From NCBI GenBank assembly GCA_946403215.1, contig CAMIZG010000008.1:1-50016 (forward strand): a DNA stretch of 50,016 bases, written 5' to 3'. Shown here piece after piece: positions 33,260 through 41,095 of this stretch. The position numbers and the translations under genes are program-made. The notes under the pieces were generated by a model. The model was not told the DNA's origin, did not search any database, and saw only the letters and a list, made by a program, of their open reading frames with translations. Positions within the stretch are counted from its first letter, which is position 1. Each line of letters begins with the position of its first letter. Source of the stretch: an uncultured Bacteroidales bacterium. GTDB lineage: Bacteria > Bacteroidota > Bacteroidia > Bacteroidales > Paludibacteraceae.

Positions 33260-34357
33260 ATGCAGTTATTCGAAAATTTACGCAAGGTATTCAGCCGCGA
33301 GCCGTACAATGCTCAGCAGGCACAAGAGATGGCGCATCTGTACTCCTGGGGGGCAGTAATCTTCCAGGTGTGCCGGTTGATAATCAAGTACGGTATATTA
33401 GAGCTACTCAGCGAGCACCGCGAGGGTTTGACTCAGGCCGAGATAGCCCAAGCGACAGGCTTGAGCGACTACGCCGCCAAGTGCCTGCTGGAGGCGTCGC
33501 TGACCACGCACATCGTACTGATCAACCCAGAGACGGACAAGTACACGCTGGCCAAGACAGGTTGGTTCCTGCTACGCGACCAGATGATCCGCGCGGATAT
33601 AGACTTCAACCACGACGTTAACTACGAGGGGTGGTTCCATTTGGATAAAGCCCTGGAGGAAGGTTATCCGGCAGGACTGAAGCATTTCGGCGACTGGCCG
33701 ACGATTTACGAGGCGCTGAGCAGTCTGCCGCCCAAGGTGCAGCAGTCGTGGTTCGGATTTGACCACTATTACTCCGACCACTCCTTCGACGAGGCGCTGG
33801 AGATCATCCGTGCCAACAAGACCCGTCACCTGCTGGATGTAGGCGGCAACACCGGACGCTTTGCTATGCGCTGCGTGGAGAGCGACCCGACTATTGAGGT
33901 GACGATCTGCGACCTGCCACAACAGATCGGGCTGATGCGTGAGGCCACAGCCGGCAAACCCGGCGCAGAGCGTATTCACGGCGTAGGGATGAACATCCTG
34001 GACGAGCAGAACGCCTTCCCCACGGACAAACACTACGACGTGATCTGGATGTCACAGTTCCTGGACTGCTTTAGCGAGCAGCAGATCATATCTATCCTGC
34101 GTCGCGCAGCACGAATCATGGATGCCGACAGCCATATATATATCATGGAGACCCTGTGGGACAGACAGGACTACGTACCTGCCGCCATGAGTCTGACCAT
34201 GACCAGTCTGTACTTCACCGCACTGGCCAACGGCAACAGTAAGATGTACAACACCGACGATCTGACCCGCTTCATCCGCGAGGCCGGACTGCAGGTAGAG
34301 TCGGTCCATGACCGCATAGGCAACGGCGGACACTCGATCATCGTGTGCAAACGATGA
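33260..34357 (+). CDS. SAM-dependent methyltransferase
   Basis: 365 residues. N-terminal winged-helix dimerisation domain (VCRLIIKYGILELLSEHREGLTQAEIAQATGL), then a class I methyltransferase with motif I LLDVGGNTGRFAM and acidic loop VTICDLPQQIG. The architecture is that of small-molecule O-methyltransferases. In aryl-polyene and flexirubin clusters such an enzyme methylates the aromatic head group; whether on O or C is not readable here. Confidence 0.88.
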   Translation: MQLFENLRKVFSREPYNAQQAQEMAHLYSWGAVIFQVCRLIIKYGILELLSEHREGLTQAEIAQATGLSDYAAKCLLEASLTTHIVLINPETDKYTLAKTGWFLLRDQMIRADIDFNHDVNYEGWFHLDKALEEGYPAGLKHFGDWPTIYEALSSLPPKVQQSWFGFDHYYSDHSFDEALEIIRANKTRHLLDVGGNTGRFAMRCVESDPTIEVTICDLPQQIGLMREATAGKPGAERIHGVGMNILDEQNAFPTDKHYDVIWMSQFLDCFSEQQIISILRRAARIMDADSHIYIMETLWDRQDYVPAAMSLTMTSLYFTALANGNSKMYNTDDLTRFIREAGLQVESVHDRIGNGGHSIIVCKR

Positions 34358-34387
34358 TTTGTGATTTGAAAATTAAACAACCTATAT

Positions 34388-34627
34388 ATGACAAAACAAG
34401 AGATTATTGACAAAGTGAATGCCCTCCTAGTGGAGGAGTTTGAGATTGAAGAGGAGCTGCTTACGCCCGAGGCGCAGCTCAAACAAGATTTGGAGATCGA
34501 TTCGCTCGATTTCGTTGACATCGTCGTACTTATCGACCGTGAGTTCGGTTTCAAGCCTCAAGCCGCCGAACTGAAGACGGTTAAGACCCTGGGCGCGTTC
34601 TACGATTACATTGAGGCTCACATCTAA
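34388..34627 (+). CDS. Acyl carrier protein 1
   Basis: 79 residues, acidic four-helix protein. The phosphopantetheine site is Ser39 in LEIDSLDFVDIVVLI. Carries the growing chain as a thioester. The cluster has two ACPs; no phosphopantetheinyl transferase is in the window, so the modifying enzyme must be elsewhere. An upstream start is excluded by the preceding spacer. Confidence 0.93.
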   Translation: MTKQEIIDKVNALLVEEFEIEEELLTPEAQLKQDLEIDSLDFVDIVVLIDREFGFKPQAAELKTVKTLGAFYDYIEAHI

Positions 34628-34636
34628 TTGCTAACG

Positions 34637-35512
34637 ATGGCACAGGCTTGGAGCGGACAGACAGGAGGCACCCACCGGATGCAACGCGCATTGGTAGGGA
34701 TCATCCAGCGCACAGACATACGTGTGGCGTACACGCTGATGCACCTGTGGCTGATGTGGTACATCCTTATCCGCCGCACCGAGCGCCACGGCGCCTATCT
34801 GTACCACCGCCGTCGCGGGCGCAACCGGCTGCAAGCCGCACTGGATATCTACCGCTCGTTCTATCACTTCGGCCGCGTGATCATCGATCGCTTTGCCGTG
34901 TACGGCGGGCATCGGTTTGACATAGTTGTGGACAATCAAGAGCGCTACTACGACAAGATGAACGGCAAGCAGGGATTTGTGCTGCTGTTCTCGCACGTAG
35001 GTAACAGCGAGATGGCCGCATACTCGATGGCTACCCCCAACAAGCAGATGCACATTCTTGCCTACGGCGGCGAGTCGCCTATCGTGATGGCTGAACGTGC
35101 CAAAGCGCTGGCCAAGAACAACATTAGCATGATCGTGGTCACCCCGGGCGAGATGGGACACATATTCAAGATCAACGAAGCCATCCAGCGGGGCGAGGTG
35201 CTGGCAGTAGCCGGTGACCGACGCATGGGCGACAAGAGCATTGCTTGTACCATTCTGGGTGCACAGGCTCCACTGCCCGCCGGCGTTTTCCAGCTCTGCG
35301 CTACGCTCAAGTGTCCAATCGTGCTTCCGTTCGTATTCAAGGAAAGCGGCAACCGCTACCACATTTACACCGAGGAGCTGCAGGTCAACACCACCCTTCC
35401 CCGCGCACAGCGAGCTGCCGACCTGGCGCAACAGTTCGCAACACGCATGGAGCAGAGGGCATTGGAGCATCCGTACGAGTGGTTTAACTTCTTTGATTTC
35501 TGGAATCAGTAG
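34637..35512 (+). CDS. LpxL/HtrB-type lipid acyltransferase
   Basis: 291 residues from ATG at 34637 (a TTG three codons upstream would abut the ACP stop). N-terminal hydrophobic segment (YTLMHLWLMWYILI), then the acyltransferase HX4E motif in LFSHVGNSEMA and later segments VAGDRRMGDKSIACTILG and APLPAGVFQLCA as in the lipid A late acyltransferases. Acyl donor is ACP-bound. In this operon it may move the aryl-polyene chain from ACP to a lipid or sugar acceptor at the inner membrane (inference). Confidence 0.87.
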   Translation: MAQAWSGQTGGTHRMQRALVGIIQRTDIRVAYTLMHLWLMWYILIRRTERHGAYLYHRRRGRNRLQAALDIYRSFYHFGRVIIDRFAVYGGHRFDIVVDNQERYYDKMNGKQGFVLLFSHVGNSEMAAYSMATPNKQMHILAYGGESPIVMAERAKALAKNNISMIVVTPGEMGHIFKINEAIQRGEVLAVAGDRRMGDKSIACTILGAQAPLPAGVFQLCATLKCPIVLPFVFKESGNRYHIYTEELQVNTTLPRAQRAADLAQQFATRMEQRALEHPYEWFNFFDFWNQ

Positions 35513-35546
35513 TTTTGAGTTTAAAGAAGTTGAAAAAGTTGGAAGA

Positions 35547-35966
35547 ATGAAGGTTGAACGGAACATAGAAGCTTATATCCCGCAGCGGGCACCATTCGTG
35601 TTTATCGACACGCTCGTAGAAGTGGACGGCGAGCACGCGGTGACACAGTTCACCGTACCGACAGACTGTCTGTTAGTCGCAGATGAGCAGTTGTCCGCCG
35701 CCGGACTGATGGAGCACGCGGCCCAGACTTGCGCTGCACGTGCAGGCTACGCGCAACGCGAGTCGGGACAAGAGGTGAAGATTGGTTACATAGGTGCTAT
35801 CAAACAACTACAGACCACCCGTCTGCCCCACGTAGGCGAGACACTCACCACCGAGGCACGCGTCATTCAGGAGGTGCTGAACATCAGCCTCATTGAGTGC
35901 ACCACTCGCATCGTGAACGAGCAAATAGCCACCACCACACTCAAACTCGCTACGATTGACAATTGA
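35547..35966 (+). CDS. Hot-dog 3-hydroxyacyl-ACP dehydratase, ApeP-like
   Basis: 139 residues from ATG at 35547, the first start after the acyltransferase stop. Begins IEAYIPQRAPFVFIDTLVEV and contains GLMEHAAQTCAARAGY, the hot-dog central helix with its conserved Glu. Compared with typical FabZ there is no GHFPGHP box, and the first motif has Gln where other ApeP-like proteins have His. It is predicted to take part in dehydrating 3-hydroxyacyl-ACP to the enoyl form, perhaps together with the second hot-dog protein at 40730. Confidence 0.82.
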   Translation: MKVERNIEAYIPQRAPFVFIDTLVEVDGEHAVTQFTVPTDCLLVADEQLSAAGLMEHAAQTCAARAGYAQRESGQEVKIGYIGAIKQLQTTRLPHVGETLTTEARVIQEVLNISLIECTTRIVNEQIATTTLKLATIDN

Positions 35967-35998
35967 CAAGTGACCATTGATTGACGATAGACAAATGA
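35958..35998. repeat. GACAATT-type repeat patch between dehydratase and ketosynthase
   Basis: ATTGACAATTGACAAGTGACC, then ATTGATTGACGATAGACAAATG: five GACAA/GACGA-like units spanning the stop of one gene and the start of the next, related to 28691-28741. Confidence 0.75.
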
Positions 35999-36972
35999 TA
36001 TATTGCATCGGACATAGTATTATCTCATCGCTGGGTGTGGGTTCGGAGGCTAATGTAGCCGCCGTACGCAAAGGTCGTAGCGGGCTCAAGATTTACCACG
36101 ACCGCTATGCGGACGTTGAGCCGTTCTGCGCCTCGCTGTTCGATACGCCACAGGAATTCGTGCCGCTGTGCGTGCGATGCATCGAGGATGCTATTGGTCA
36201 TTTGTCATTTGATATTTGTCATTTGCCGGAGACCATCATCATCGTGAGCACCACCAAAGGCGACCGACTTGACCTGATCACCCCTGCCAAGCAGATCGCG
36301 GCGCACTTCGGCAACCCTAACCTGCCCATCGTGGTGAGCAACGCGTGCACATCGGGCGTATGTGCACAAATCACCGCCAAGCGATTGTTGGAGGCAGGCA
36401 TGTACGAGCACGCCATTGTTGTAGGCTGCGATCTGCAGACGCGGTTTATCATCAGCGGTTTTCAGTCATTCAAAGCCCTGTCGCCCGAACCTTGCCTGCC
36501 ATTCAGTCCCGACCGCAAAGGTCTGAACCTGGGCGAGGCTGCAGCAACGATCGTCTATAGTAGACAGCCGTCAGCAGGCAGCAGTCGGCCATTATGGACA
36601 CTGGAGGCAGGCAGCATACACAACGATGCAAACCACCTGTCGGCACCCAGCCGCACCGGCGAGGGCGCATACCGCTGCCTGATGGATGTACTGCAAGGCA
36701 CCACGCCCGAGGCTATCGACTTGCTGGGTGTACACGGCACCGCCACCCCCTATAACGATGCGATGGAGACTATTGCCATCGAGCGTGCCGGATTGCAGAA
36801 TATACCGATTTCCGCGCTCAAACCCCAATTCGGACACACAATGGGCGCGGCAGGCGTTGTGGAAACCATCATCTGTATGCTGATGGCCAAGCGCAAAGAC
36901 AGGACGGCCGAAGTGATCAAAATGCTCTCAGGATTCGGAGGCGTGAACGCAGCAATTAGATTGAAGATTTGA
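35995..36972 (+). CDS. Short beta-ketoacyl synthase
   Basis: 325 residues from ATG at 35995, shorter than standard ketosynthases (about 410). The triad is nevertheless present: Cys118 (SNACTSGVCAQ), His247 (GVHGTATPYND) and His281 (PQFGHTMGAAG). It may form a heterodimer with the next, non-catalytic ketosynthase-like protein. Two repeat patches are translated in frame (around residues 67-78 and 189-198). Ends with a TTGA overlap with the next gene. Confidence 0.87.
   Translation: MIYCIGHSIISSLGVGSEANVAAVRKGRSGLKIYHDRYADVEPFCASLFDTPQEFVPLCVRCIEDAIGHLSFDICHLPETIIIVSTTKGDRLDLITPAKQIAAHFGNPNLPIVVSNACTSGVCAQITAKRLLEAGMYEHAIVVGCDLQTRFIISGFQSFKALSPEPCLPFSPDRKGLNLGEAAATIVYSRQPSAGSSRPLWTLEAGSIHNDANHLSAPSRTGEGAYRCLMDVLQGTTPEAIDLLGVHGTATPYNDAMETIAIERAGLQNIPISALKPQFGHTMGAAGVVETIICMLMAKRKDRTAEVIKMLSGFGGVNAAIRLKI
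36195..36227. repeat. GTCATTT repeat patch inside the short ketosynthase gene
   Basis: GGTCATTTGTCATTTGATATTTGTCATTTG pattern, unit GTCATTT four times with one spacer; encodes GHLSFDICHL in frame. Confidence 0.8.
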
Positions 36973-37517
36973 AAACTATACACGAAATAGAGATCACCAC
37001 CACGGAGGTTATTCTGGACAGAAAACCCATTACGGTACAGGAGTCGGGCGACAAGATGCTCGTCGAGTTGTACCGCCGCTACGTGGGCGACTATCCCAAG
37101 TTCTTCAAGATGGATACACTGAGCCGTCTGGGATTCATCGCAGCAGAACTGCTACTCAAGCAGTCAGCGATCAGCGGTGAGCAGTCAGTGGATGCCATCA
37201 TTCTTGCCAACCGCAGCGCGAGCATCAAGAACGACACCGACTACCTGGCAACCATCAGCAACGGCAATTACTACCCTAGTCCGGCACTATTCGTATACAC
37301 TCTGCCGAACATCGTAGCGGGCGAGATAGCCATCCGCCACCACATACAAGGCGAAACAGCCTTCTATATACTTGACACCCCCGAGCAACTGGAGCAGATT
37401 ATCCAATCCACGCTCCAGGCACAAGGCACAACACAGAGAACAGCTCTGGCCGGCTGGTGCGAGTGTAGCGAAGCAAACAAATTCTATGCAAAAATTCAAC
37501 TATTAAGGACAATTTAA
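36969..37517 (+). CDS. Ketosynthase-like protein without catalytic triad
   Basis: 182 residues, TTG start overlapping the previous stop. It looks like only the N-terminal half of a ketosynthase (DAIILANRSASIKNDTDYLATIS, LPNIVAGEIAIRH, GETAFYIL), as in the short Ketoacyl-synt_2-type proteins of Bacteroidota polyene clusters. No Cys-His-His triad, so probably a structural or chain-length partner. The same kind of domain is fused to the C-terminus of the ketosynthase at 37811. A CAGTCAGC repeat patch lies at 37160-37190. Confidence 0.75.
   Translation: MKTIHEIEITTTEVILDRKPITVQESGDKMLVELYRRYVGDYPKFFKMDTLSRLGFIAAELLLKQSAISGEQSVDAIILANRSASIKNDTDYLATISNGNYYPSPALFVYTLPNIVAGEIAIRHHIQGETAFYILDTPEQLEQIIQSTLQAQGTTQRTALAGWCECSEANKFYAKIQLLRTI
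37160..37190. repeat. CAGTCAGC repeat patch inside the ketosynthase-like gene
   Basis: GCAGTCAGC GATCAGCG GTGA GCAGTCAGTGG; encodes QSAISGEQSVD in frame. Confidence 0.7.
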
Positions 37518-37534
37518 TCGAATAACGTAATAAT

Positions 37535-37792
37535 ATGGAACAACTAATTGAACAACTTAAATCACAGATTATTGAGGCACTTAACTTCGAAGACCTGACA
37601 CCTGCTGACATCGAGACCGATGCACCTTTGTTCGGGGAGGGTTTGGGGTTGGACTCCATCGATGCATTGGAGCTGATCATGCTCATGGATCGTGAGTATG
37701 GCATCAAACTGGCAGACCCCAAGGCAGGCAAAGCCATTTTCCAATCCGTCCGCACAATGGCGGAGTATATCAATGCCAACCGCACCAAATAA
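37535..37792 (+). CDS. Acyl carrier protein 2
   Basis: 85 residues. Phosphopantetheine attachment at Ser41 in GLGLDSIDALELIMLMD. Differs clearly from the first ACP, so each may serve a separate step, for example starter loading versus elongation (inference). Confidence 0.93.
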   Translation: MEQLIEQLKSQIIEALNFEDLTPADIETDAPLFGEGLGLDSIDALELIMLMDREYGIKLADPKAGKAIFQSVRTMAEYINANRTK

Positions 37793-37810
37793 CTGTACGC
37801 AAGCACAGAA

Positions 37811-39550
37811 ATGAGAATAGCTATCACCGGCATAGGAGCAGTCAGTGCCATCGGCAAGAATTGTGCCGAGACCCTGCAGTCGCTACTGGAGGAGCGTTCG
37901 GGCATATGTTCGATGCGCATACTCGGCAGCCGTCACACCGACCTACCCGTGGGTGAGGTGCCATACACGGATGCGGAGCTTAAGGTGATGGCAGGTGTGG
38001 CGCCTGACGAACCGATGCCCCGCACGGCATTACTTGGCATTCTTGCGGCACGCGAAGCAATACAGCAATCAGGCATCAGCAATCAGCCAATAACTTTTAT
38101 CAGCGGCACAACGGTGGGTGGCATGGATCTGACCGAGCAGCACTGGGTCGACTATGCTCAGGGAAAAGCAACGGAGAATATCCATCTGCACGAAGCCGGC
38201 GAATCGACCTTGGTGATAGCCGAAGCCATCCGTAATCAGTTTTCAGCATTCAGTTGGGTGGCTACGCCATCGACAGCCTGCTCGTCGGCACTGAACGCTA
38301 TCATGCTGGGCGCTAACCTGCTGCGTACGGGACAAACGAAAGCCGCATTGGTAGGCGGGGCAGAGAGCCTAAGCAAGTTCCACCTGAACGGGTTCAACAC
38401 GCTCATGATCCTCGATCATCAGCCCTGTCGTCCGTTTGACGCGGAGCGTAACGGTCTGAACCTGGGCGAGGGTGCGGGGTACCTGCTGCTTGAGCCGGAG
38501 GAGGAAGCCAAGCGTCGGGAGGCCACTATCCTGGGCTATCTGGGCGGCTACGCCAACGCCTGCGATGCGTATCACCAGACGGCCTCGTCGGCCGACGGCG
38601 AGGGTGCGCTACGCGCCATGCAAGGTGCATTGCGTATGGCAGGATTGCAGCCGGCGGATATCGATTATATCAACGCCCACGGCACGGCTACGCCCAACAA
38701 CGACCTGAGTGAGTCGGCAGCTATCCTGCGGCTGTTCGGCGATCATGTTCCGGCAGTGAGCAGCACGAAAGCGTTCACCGGTCACACGACATCAGCCAGC
38801 GGAGGACTGGAAGCAGCTATCTGCGTACTGGCTATGCAGCACGGGGTCGTGCCGGCCAACCTGAACTGGGCAAGCACCGCTGGGGAACTGATCGTCCCCA
38901 CAGCGCACACGACTTATCAACCACTCAAGCACGTGCTTTGCAACGCGTTCGGCTTTGGGGGCAACGAGACGTCGATTGTGCTCAGCACTACAGGTATTGA
39001 TTTACCTACAGCCGATAGCAAGGAGCCGGAGTGCCTGTGCACCATTGAGCAGACGGACGACACGGACAGCAGTGCGTATATCTCCGCCACAGAAAGCCGG
39101 AGGATGACGCCCCAGACGCGGCGGATCGTAGTTGCGGCACGCCGAGCGATGGCCGAGACAGGCATCGCGCAGCCCGATGCAATCATCTGCGCTACGCAAT
39201 GGGGATGTATGTTGCAGTCGATGCGTTTTCTGCAAGAGATGATCGACTCCGAAGAGCAGCAGCTCAAGCCTACGCCGTTCATCCAATCAACGCACAACAC
39301 GATAGCCTCGCTCATAGCTATCCTTACAGGCAACCACGGCTATAACTCCACCTACTCGCAAGGCAAGCAGTCACAGGAGTGCGCACTGGCGGATATACGC
39401 TCGCAGATGAGTCTGGGACTGATTAGGAACGCCATGATCATCGAGTTCGACGAACAGGTGGATGCCTGGGACAACGTACTTCAACACATTGGCGACAGAA
39501 CAGAGAACAAAGCGCGGGTAACAATGTACACAGTCAAAAGAAACAATTAA
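37811..39550 (+). CDS. Ketosynthase fused to a C-terminal ketosynthase-like domain
   Basis: 579 residues, far longer than a plain ketosynthase. Residues 1-about 395 are a full KAS with Cys157 (PSTACSSALNA), His290 (NAHGTATPNND) and His325 (KAFTGHTTSASGG). After an acidic linker (about 396-425) comes a second domain (RRIVVAARRAMAETGIAQPDAIIC, QSTHNTIASLIAIL, GYNSTYSQGKQS) that resembles the stand-alone ketosynthase-like protein at 36969 but has no triad. The extra domain may act as a built-in chain-length partner. Two CAGCA-type repeat patches (38061-38090 and 38233-38255) are in frame. Confidence 0.88.
   Translation: MRIAITGIGAVSAIGKNCAETLQSLLEERSGICSMRILGSRHTDLPVGEVPYTDAELKVMAGVAPDEPMPRTALLGILAAREAIQQSGISNQPITFISGTTVGGMDLTEQHWVDYAQGKATENIHLHEAGESTLVIAEAIRNQFSAFSWVATPSTACSSALNAIMLGANLLRTGQTKAALVGGAESLSKFHLNGFNTLMILDHQPCRPFDAERNGLNLGEGAGYLLLEPEEEAKRREATILGYLGGYANACDAYHQTASSADGEGALRAMQGALRMAGLQPADIDYINAHGTATPNNDLSESAAILRLFGDHVPAVSSTKAFTGHTTSASGGLEAAICVLAMQHGVVPANLNWASTAGELIVPTAHTTYQPLKHVLCNAFGFGGNETSIVLSTTGIDLPTADSKEPECLCTIEQTDDTDSSAYISATESRRMTPQTRRIVVAARRAMAETGIAQPDAIICATQWGCMLQSMRFLQEMIDSEEQQLKPTPFIQSTHNTIASLIAILTGNHGYNSTYSQGKQSQECALADIRSQMSLGLIRNAMIIEFDEQVDAWDNVLQHIGDRTENKARVTMYTVKRNN
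38061..38090. repeat. ATCAGCA repeat patch inside the fused ketosynthase gene
   Basis: ACAGCAATCAGGCATCAGC AATCAGCCAAT; encodes QQSGISNQP. A related patch (AATCAGT TTTCAGCATTCAG) follows at 38233-38255. Confidence 0.75.
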
Positions 39551-39563
39551 AAACAATATAGCA

Positions 39564-39962
39564 ATGAAAACGAAATTCTTCTTTAGCGTGTTGGCATGTA
39601 TGCTCATCTCGCTCATGCAAATGAATGCGAAAAACATCTTTGTCATCGAAGGCCCCGAAGAGACCTACAATCAGATCCGCGTGATCAATGAGACCTCGCA
39701 GAGCGACTTCCAGTGTCGAATTGTTGTCCTCAAGGAGGACGAGACCACCGACCGTGTGTACGGCGTGTATGACCTGAAGGGCTTCGGCGATACGTGCGCC
39801 AAGACGGCTCGTGTTACCCGCGGCACAAAAATCGCTATTCAGGTGCCTAAGAGTTTTCCGGGAGAGGTGAGCTGCTCGCTGGAGTATAAGGATTTTCCGC
39901 TGTTCTTTGATGCCATCGTAGTGCATCTGAACGACGAGCAAACAGAGTTCAAAGAGGACTAA
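39564..39962 (+). CDS. Secreted protein of unknown function in the polyene operon
   Basis: 132 residues. Signal peptide (MKTKFFFSVLACMLISLMQMNA) then a mixed beta protein (NIFVIEGPEETYNQIRVINETS, FQCRIVVLKEDETTDRVYGVYDL, GTKIAIQVPKSFPG). Two cysteines in the mature part (DFQCRIV, GDTCAKT) and a third in VSCSLEY. I do not recognise the family. Location in the middle of the operon, just before the export-type genes, suggests a periplasmic role in moving or anchoring the polyene. Confidence 0.75.
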   Translation: MKTKFFFSVLACMLISLMQMNAKNIFVIEGPEETYNQIRVINETSQSDFQCRIVVLKEDETTDRVYGVYDLKGFGDTCAKTARVTRGTKIAIQVPKSFPGEVSCSLEYKDFPLFFDAIVVHLNDEQTEFKED

Positions 39963-39968
39963 CCGACC

Positions 39969-40322
39969 ATGCTAAGGCTGATTGTACTTGCTCTGGCGCA
40001 AAGCCTGCTGCTGTGCGGCGGGCAGATGTTCATGAAACTGGCTCTACGAGCGATGGGGACTGTTTCGTGGAGTTGGGCATTCGTGCTCAGCCAACTGACC
40101 AACTGGTGGTGGCTCATGTGCGGTGTATCGTTTACCGGTGCCGGACTGCTATGGATGTACATACTCAAGCACTGGTCGTTCTCACAAGCCTATCCGCTGA
40201 GCAGTCTGGCGTACGTATTCGGCTTGATTGCAGCCATGCTCGTGTTCCATGAGCACGTAGCATGGACACAATGGGTAGGAATACTGCTGATCATGGCAGG
40301 GTGCTATCTGGTGGTGAATTGA
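39969..40322 (+). CDS. SMR/EamA-type small membrane protein
   Basis: 117 residues with four membrane helices (LIVLALAQSLLLCGGQMFMKL, WWWLMCGVSFTGAGLLWMYIL, SSLAYVFGLIAAMLVF, WVGILLIMAGCYLVV). The pattern QMFMKLALR and AYPLSSLAYVFGL fits the small multidrug resistance / ArnE-ArnF flippase-like group. It may flip a lipid-linked intermediate across the inner membrane (inference). Confidence 0.85.
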   Translation: MLRLIVLALAQSLLLCGGQMFMKLALRAMGTVSWSWAFVLSQLTNWWWLMCGVSFTGAGLLWMYILKHWSFSQAYPLSSLAYVFGLIAAMLVFHEHVAWTQWVGILLIMAGCYLVVN

Positions 40323-40341
40323 CAATTGATATCAGACAAAT

Positions 40342-40746
40342 ATGTTGGCGATTATACTGGCAGTAATAATGGGATTGGAGGCAGACTTCACACAAACGAA
40401 GACCGTAGCCATGATGACGGAGGCGCAGGTATCCACGGGGCACATGAGTTACCGTGCGCCTGACTTTATGCAGTGGGAGTACAAGTCACCGCAACCATTG
40501 GTATGGAAGATTGACGGCGAGCAGAGTAACGTCACCCCCCAGATACAAAAACTGCTGCGTATGATCATGGCTTCGGTGGCAGGCGGCAACCAAGCTGAAG
40601 CGAATATGCAACGCGAGGCAAAACGTATATTCCGCTCGGTGAACATAACGATGGACGACACAGGGCAAGTGGCGCAACGCGTTGAACTGGTAGAGAAGAA
40701 CGGTGACACAACGATTATTGATTTCAGCAATGTTGTTACGAAATAA
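40342..40746 (+). CDS. LolA-like outer-membrane lipoprotein carrier
   Basis: 134 residues, shorter than E. coli LolA (about 200). Short hydrophobic N-terminus (MLAIILAVIMGLEA) then LEADFTQTKTVAMMTEAQVSTGHMSYRAPDFMQWEYKSP, the LolA family opening, and WKIDGEQSNVTPQ. Such LolA-like proteins are regular members of aryl-polyene clusters and are thought to carry the lipid-like product through the periplasm. Overlaps the next gene by 17 bases. Confidence 0.85.
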   Translation: MLAIILAVIMGLEADFTQTKTVAMMTEAQVSTGHMSYRAPDFMQWEYKSPQPLVWKIDGEQSNVTPQIQKLLRMIMASVAGGNQAEANMQREAKRIFRSVNITMDDTGQVAQRVELVEKNGDTTIIDFSNVVTK

Positions 40747-41095
40747 GTTGTATAAAGTCGAACGCGAGTTGGCGGGTGGCGAATATCTGGTTCAATTCGA
40801 CGGTTCGCATCCGGTGTTTGCCGGTCACTTTCCCGGGCATCCGATCGTACCAGGTGCGTGCCTGGTACAGATAGCCGAAGAGCTGCTATCGGAGCACCTG
40901 GGGCAACATCTGCGCTTCACAGCCATACGCAACCTTAAGTTCCGGCAACCGATAACTCCCGACAAACAAGTAACATACACCTTCGTACTCTCCAAACGAA
41001 CGCCGTACACCTATATCGTACAATTATCCACTAATGGAGCTATAGATGCAGACTTCACAGCAACATATATGTGCAATAATCCCGACGTACAATAA
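40730..41095 (+). CDS. Hot-dog 3-hydroxyacyl-ACP dehydratase, ApeI/FabZ-like
   Basis: 121 residues from ATG at 40730 (a GTG 9 codons upstream is less likely). Contains FAGHFPGHPIVPGACLVQIAEELL: the FabZ box with the catalytic His, but Gln at the position of the FabZ Glu, as is common in this Bacteroidota subgroup. It is the more FabZ-like of the two dehydratases in the operon and is the best candidate to form the double bonds. Overlaps the next gene by 50 bases. Confidence 0.85.
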   Translation: MLLRNKLYKVERELAGGEYLVQFDGSHPVFAGHFPGHPIVPGACLVQIAEELLSEHLGQHLRFTAIRNLKFRQPITPDKQVTYTFVLSKRTPYTYIVQLSTNGAIDADFTATYMCNNPDVQ

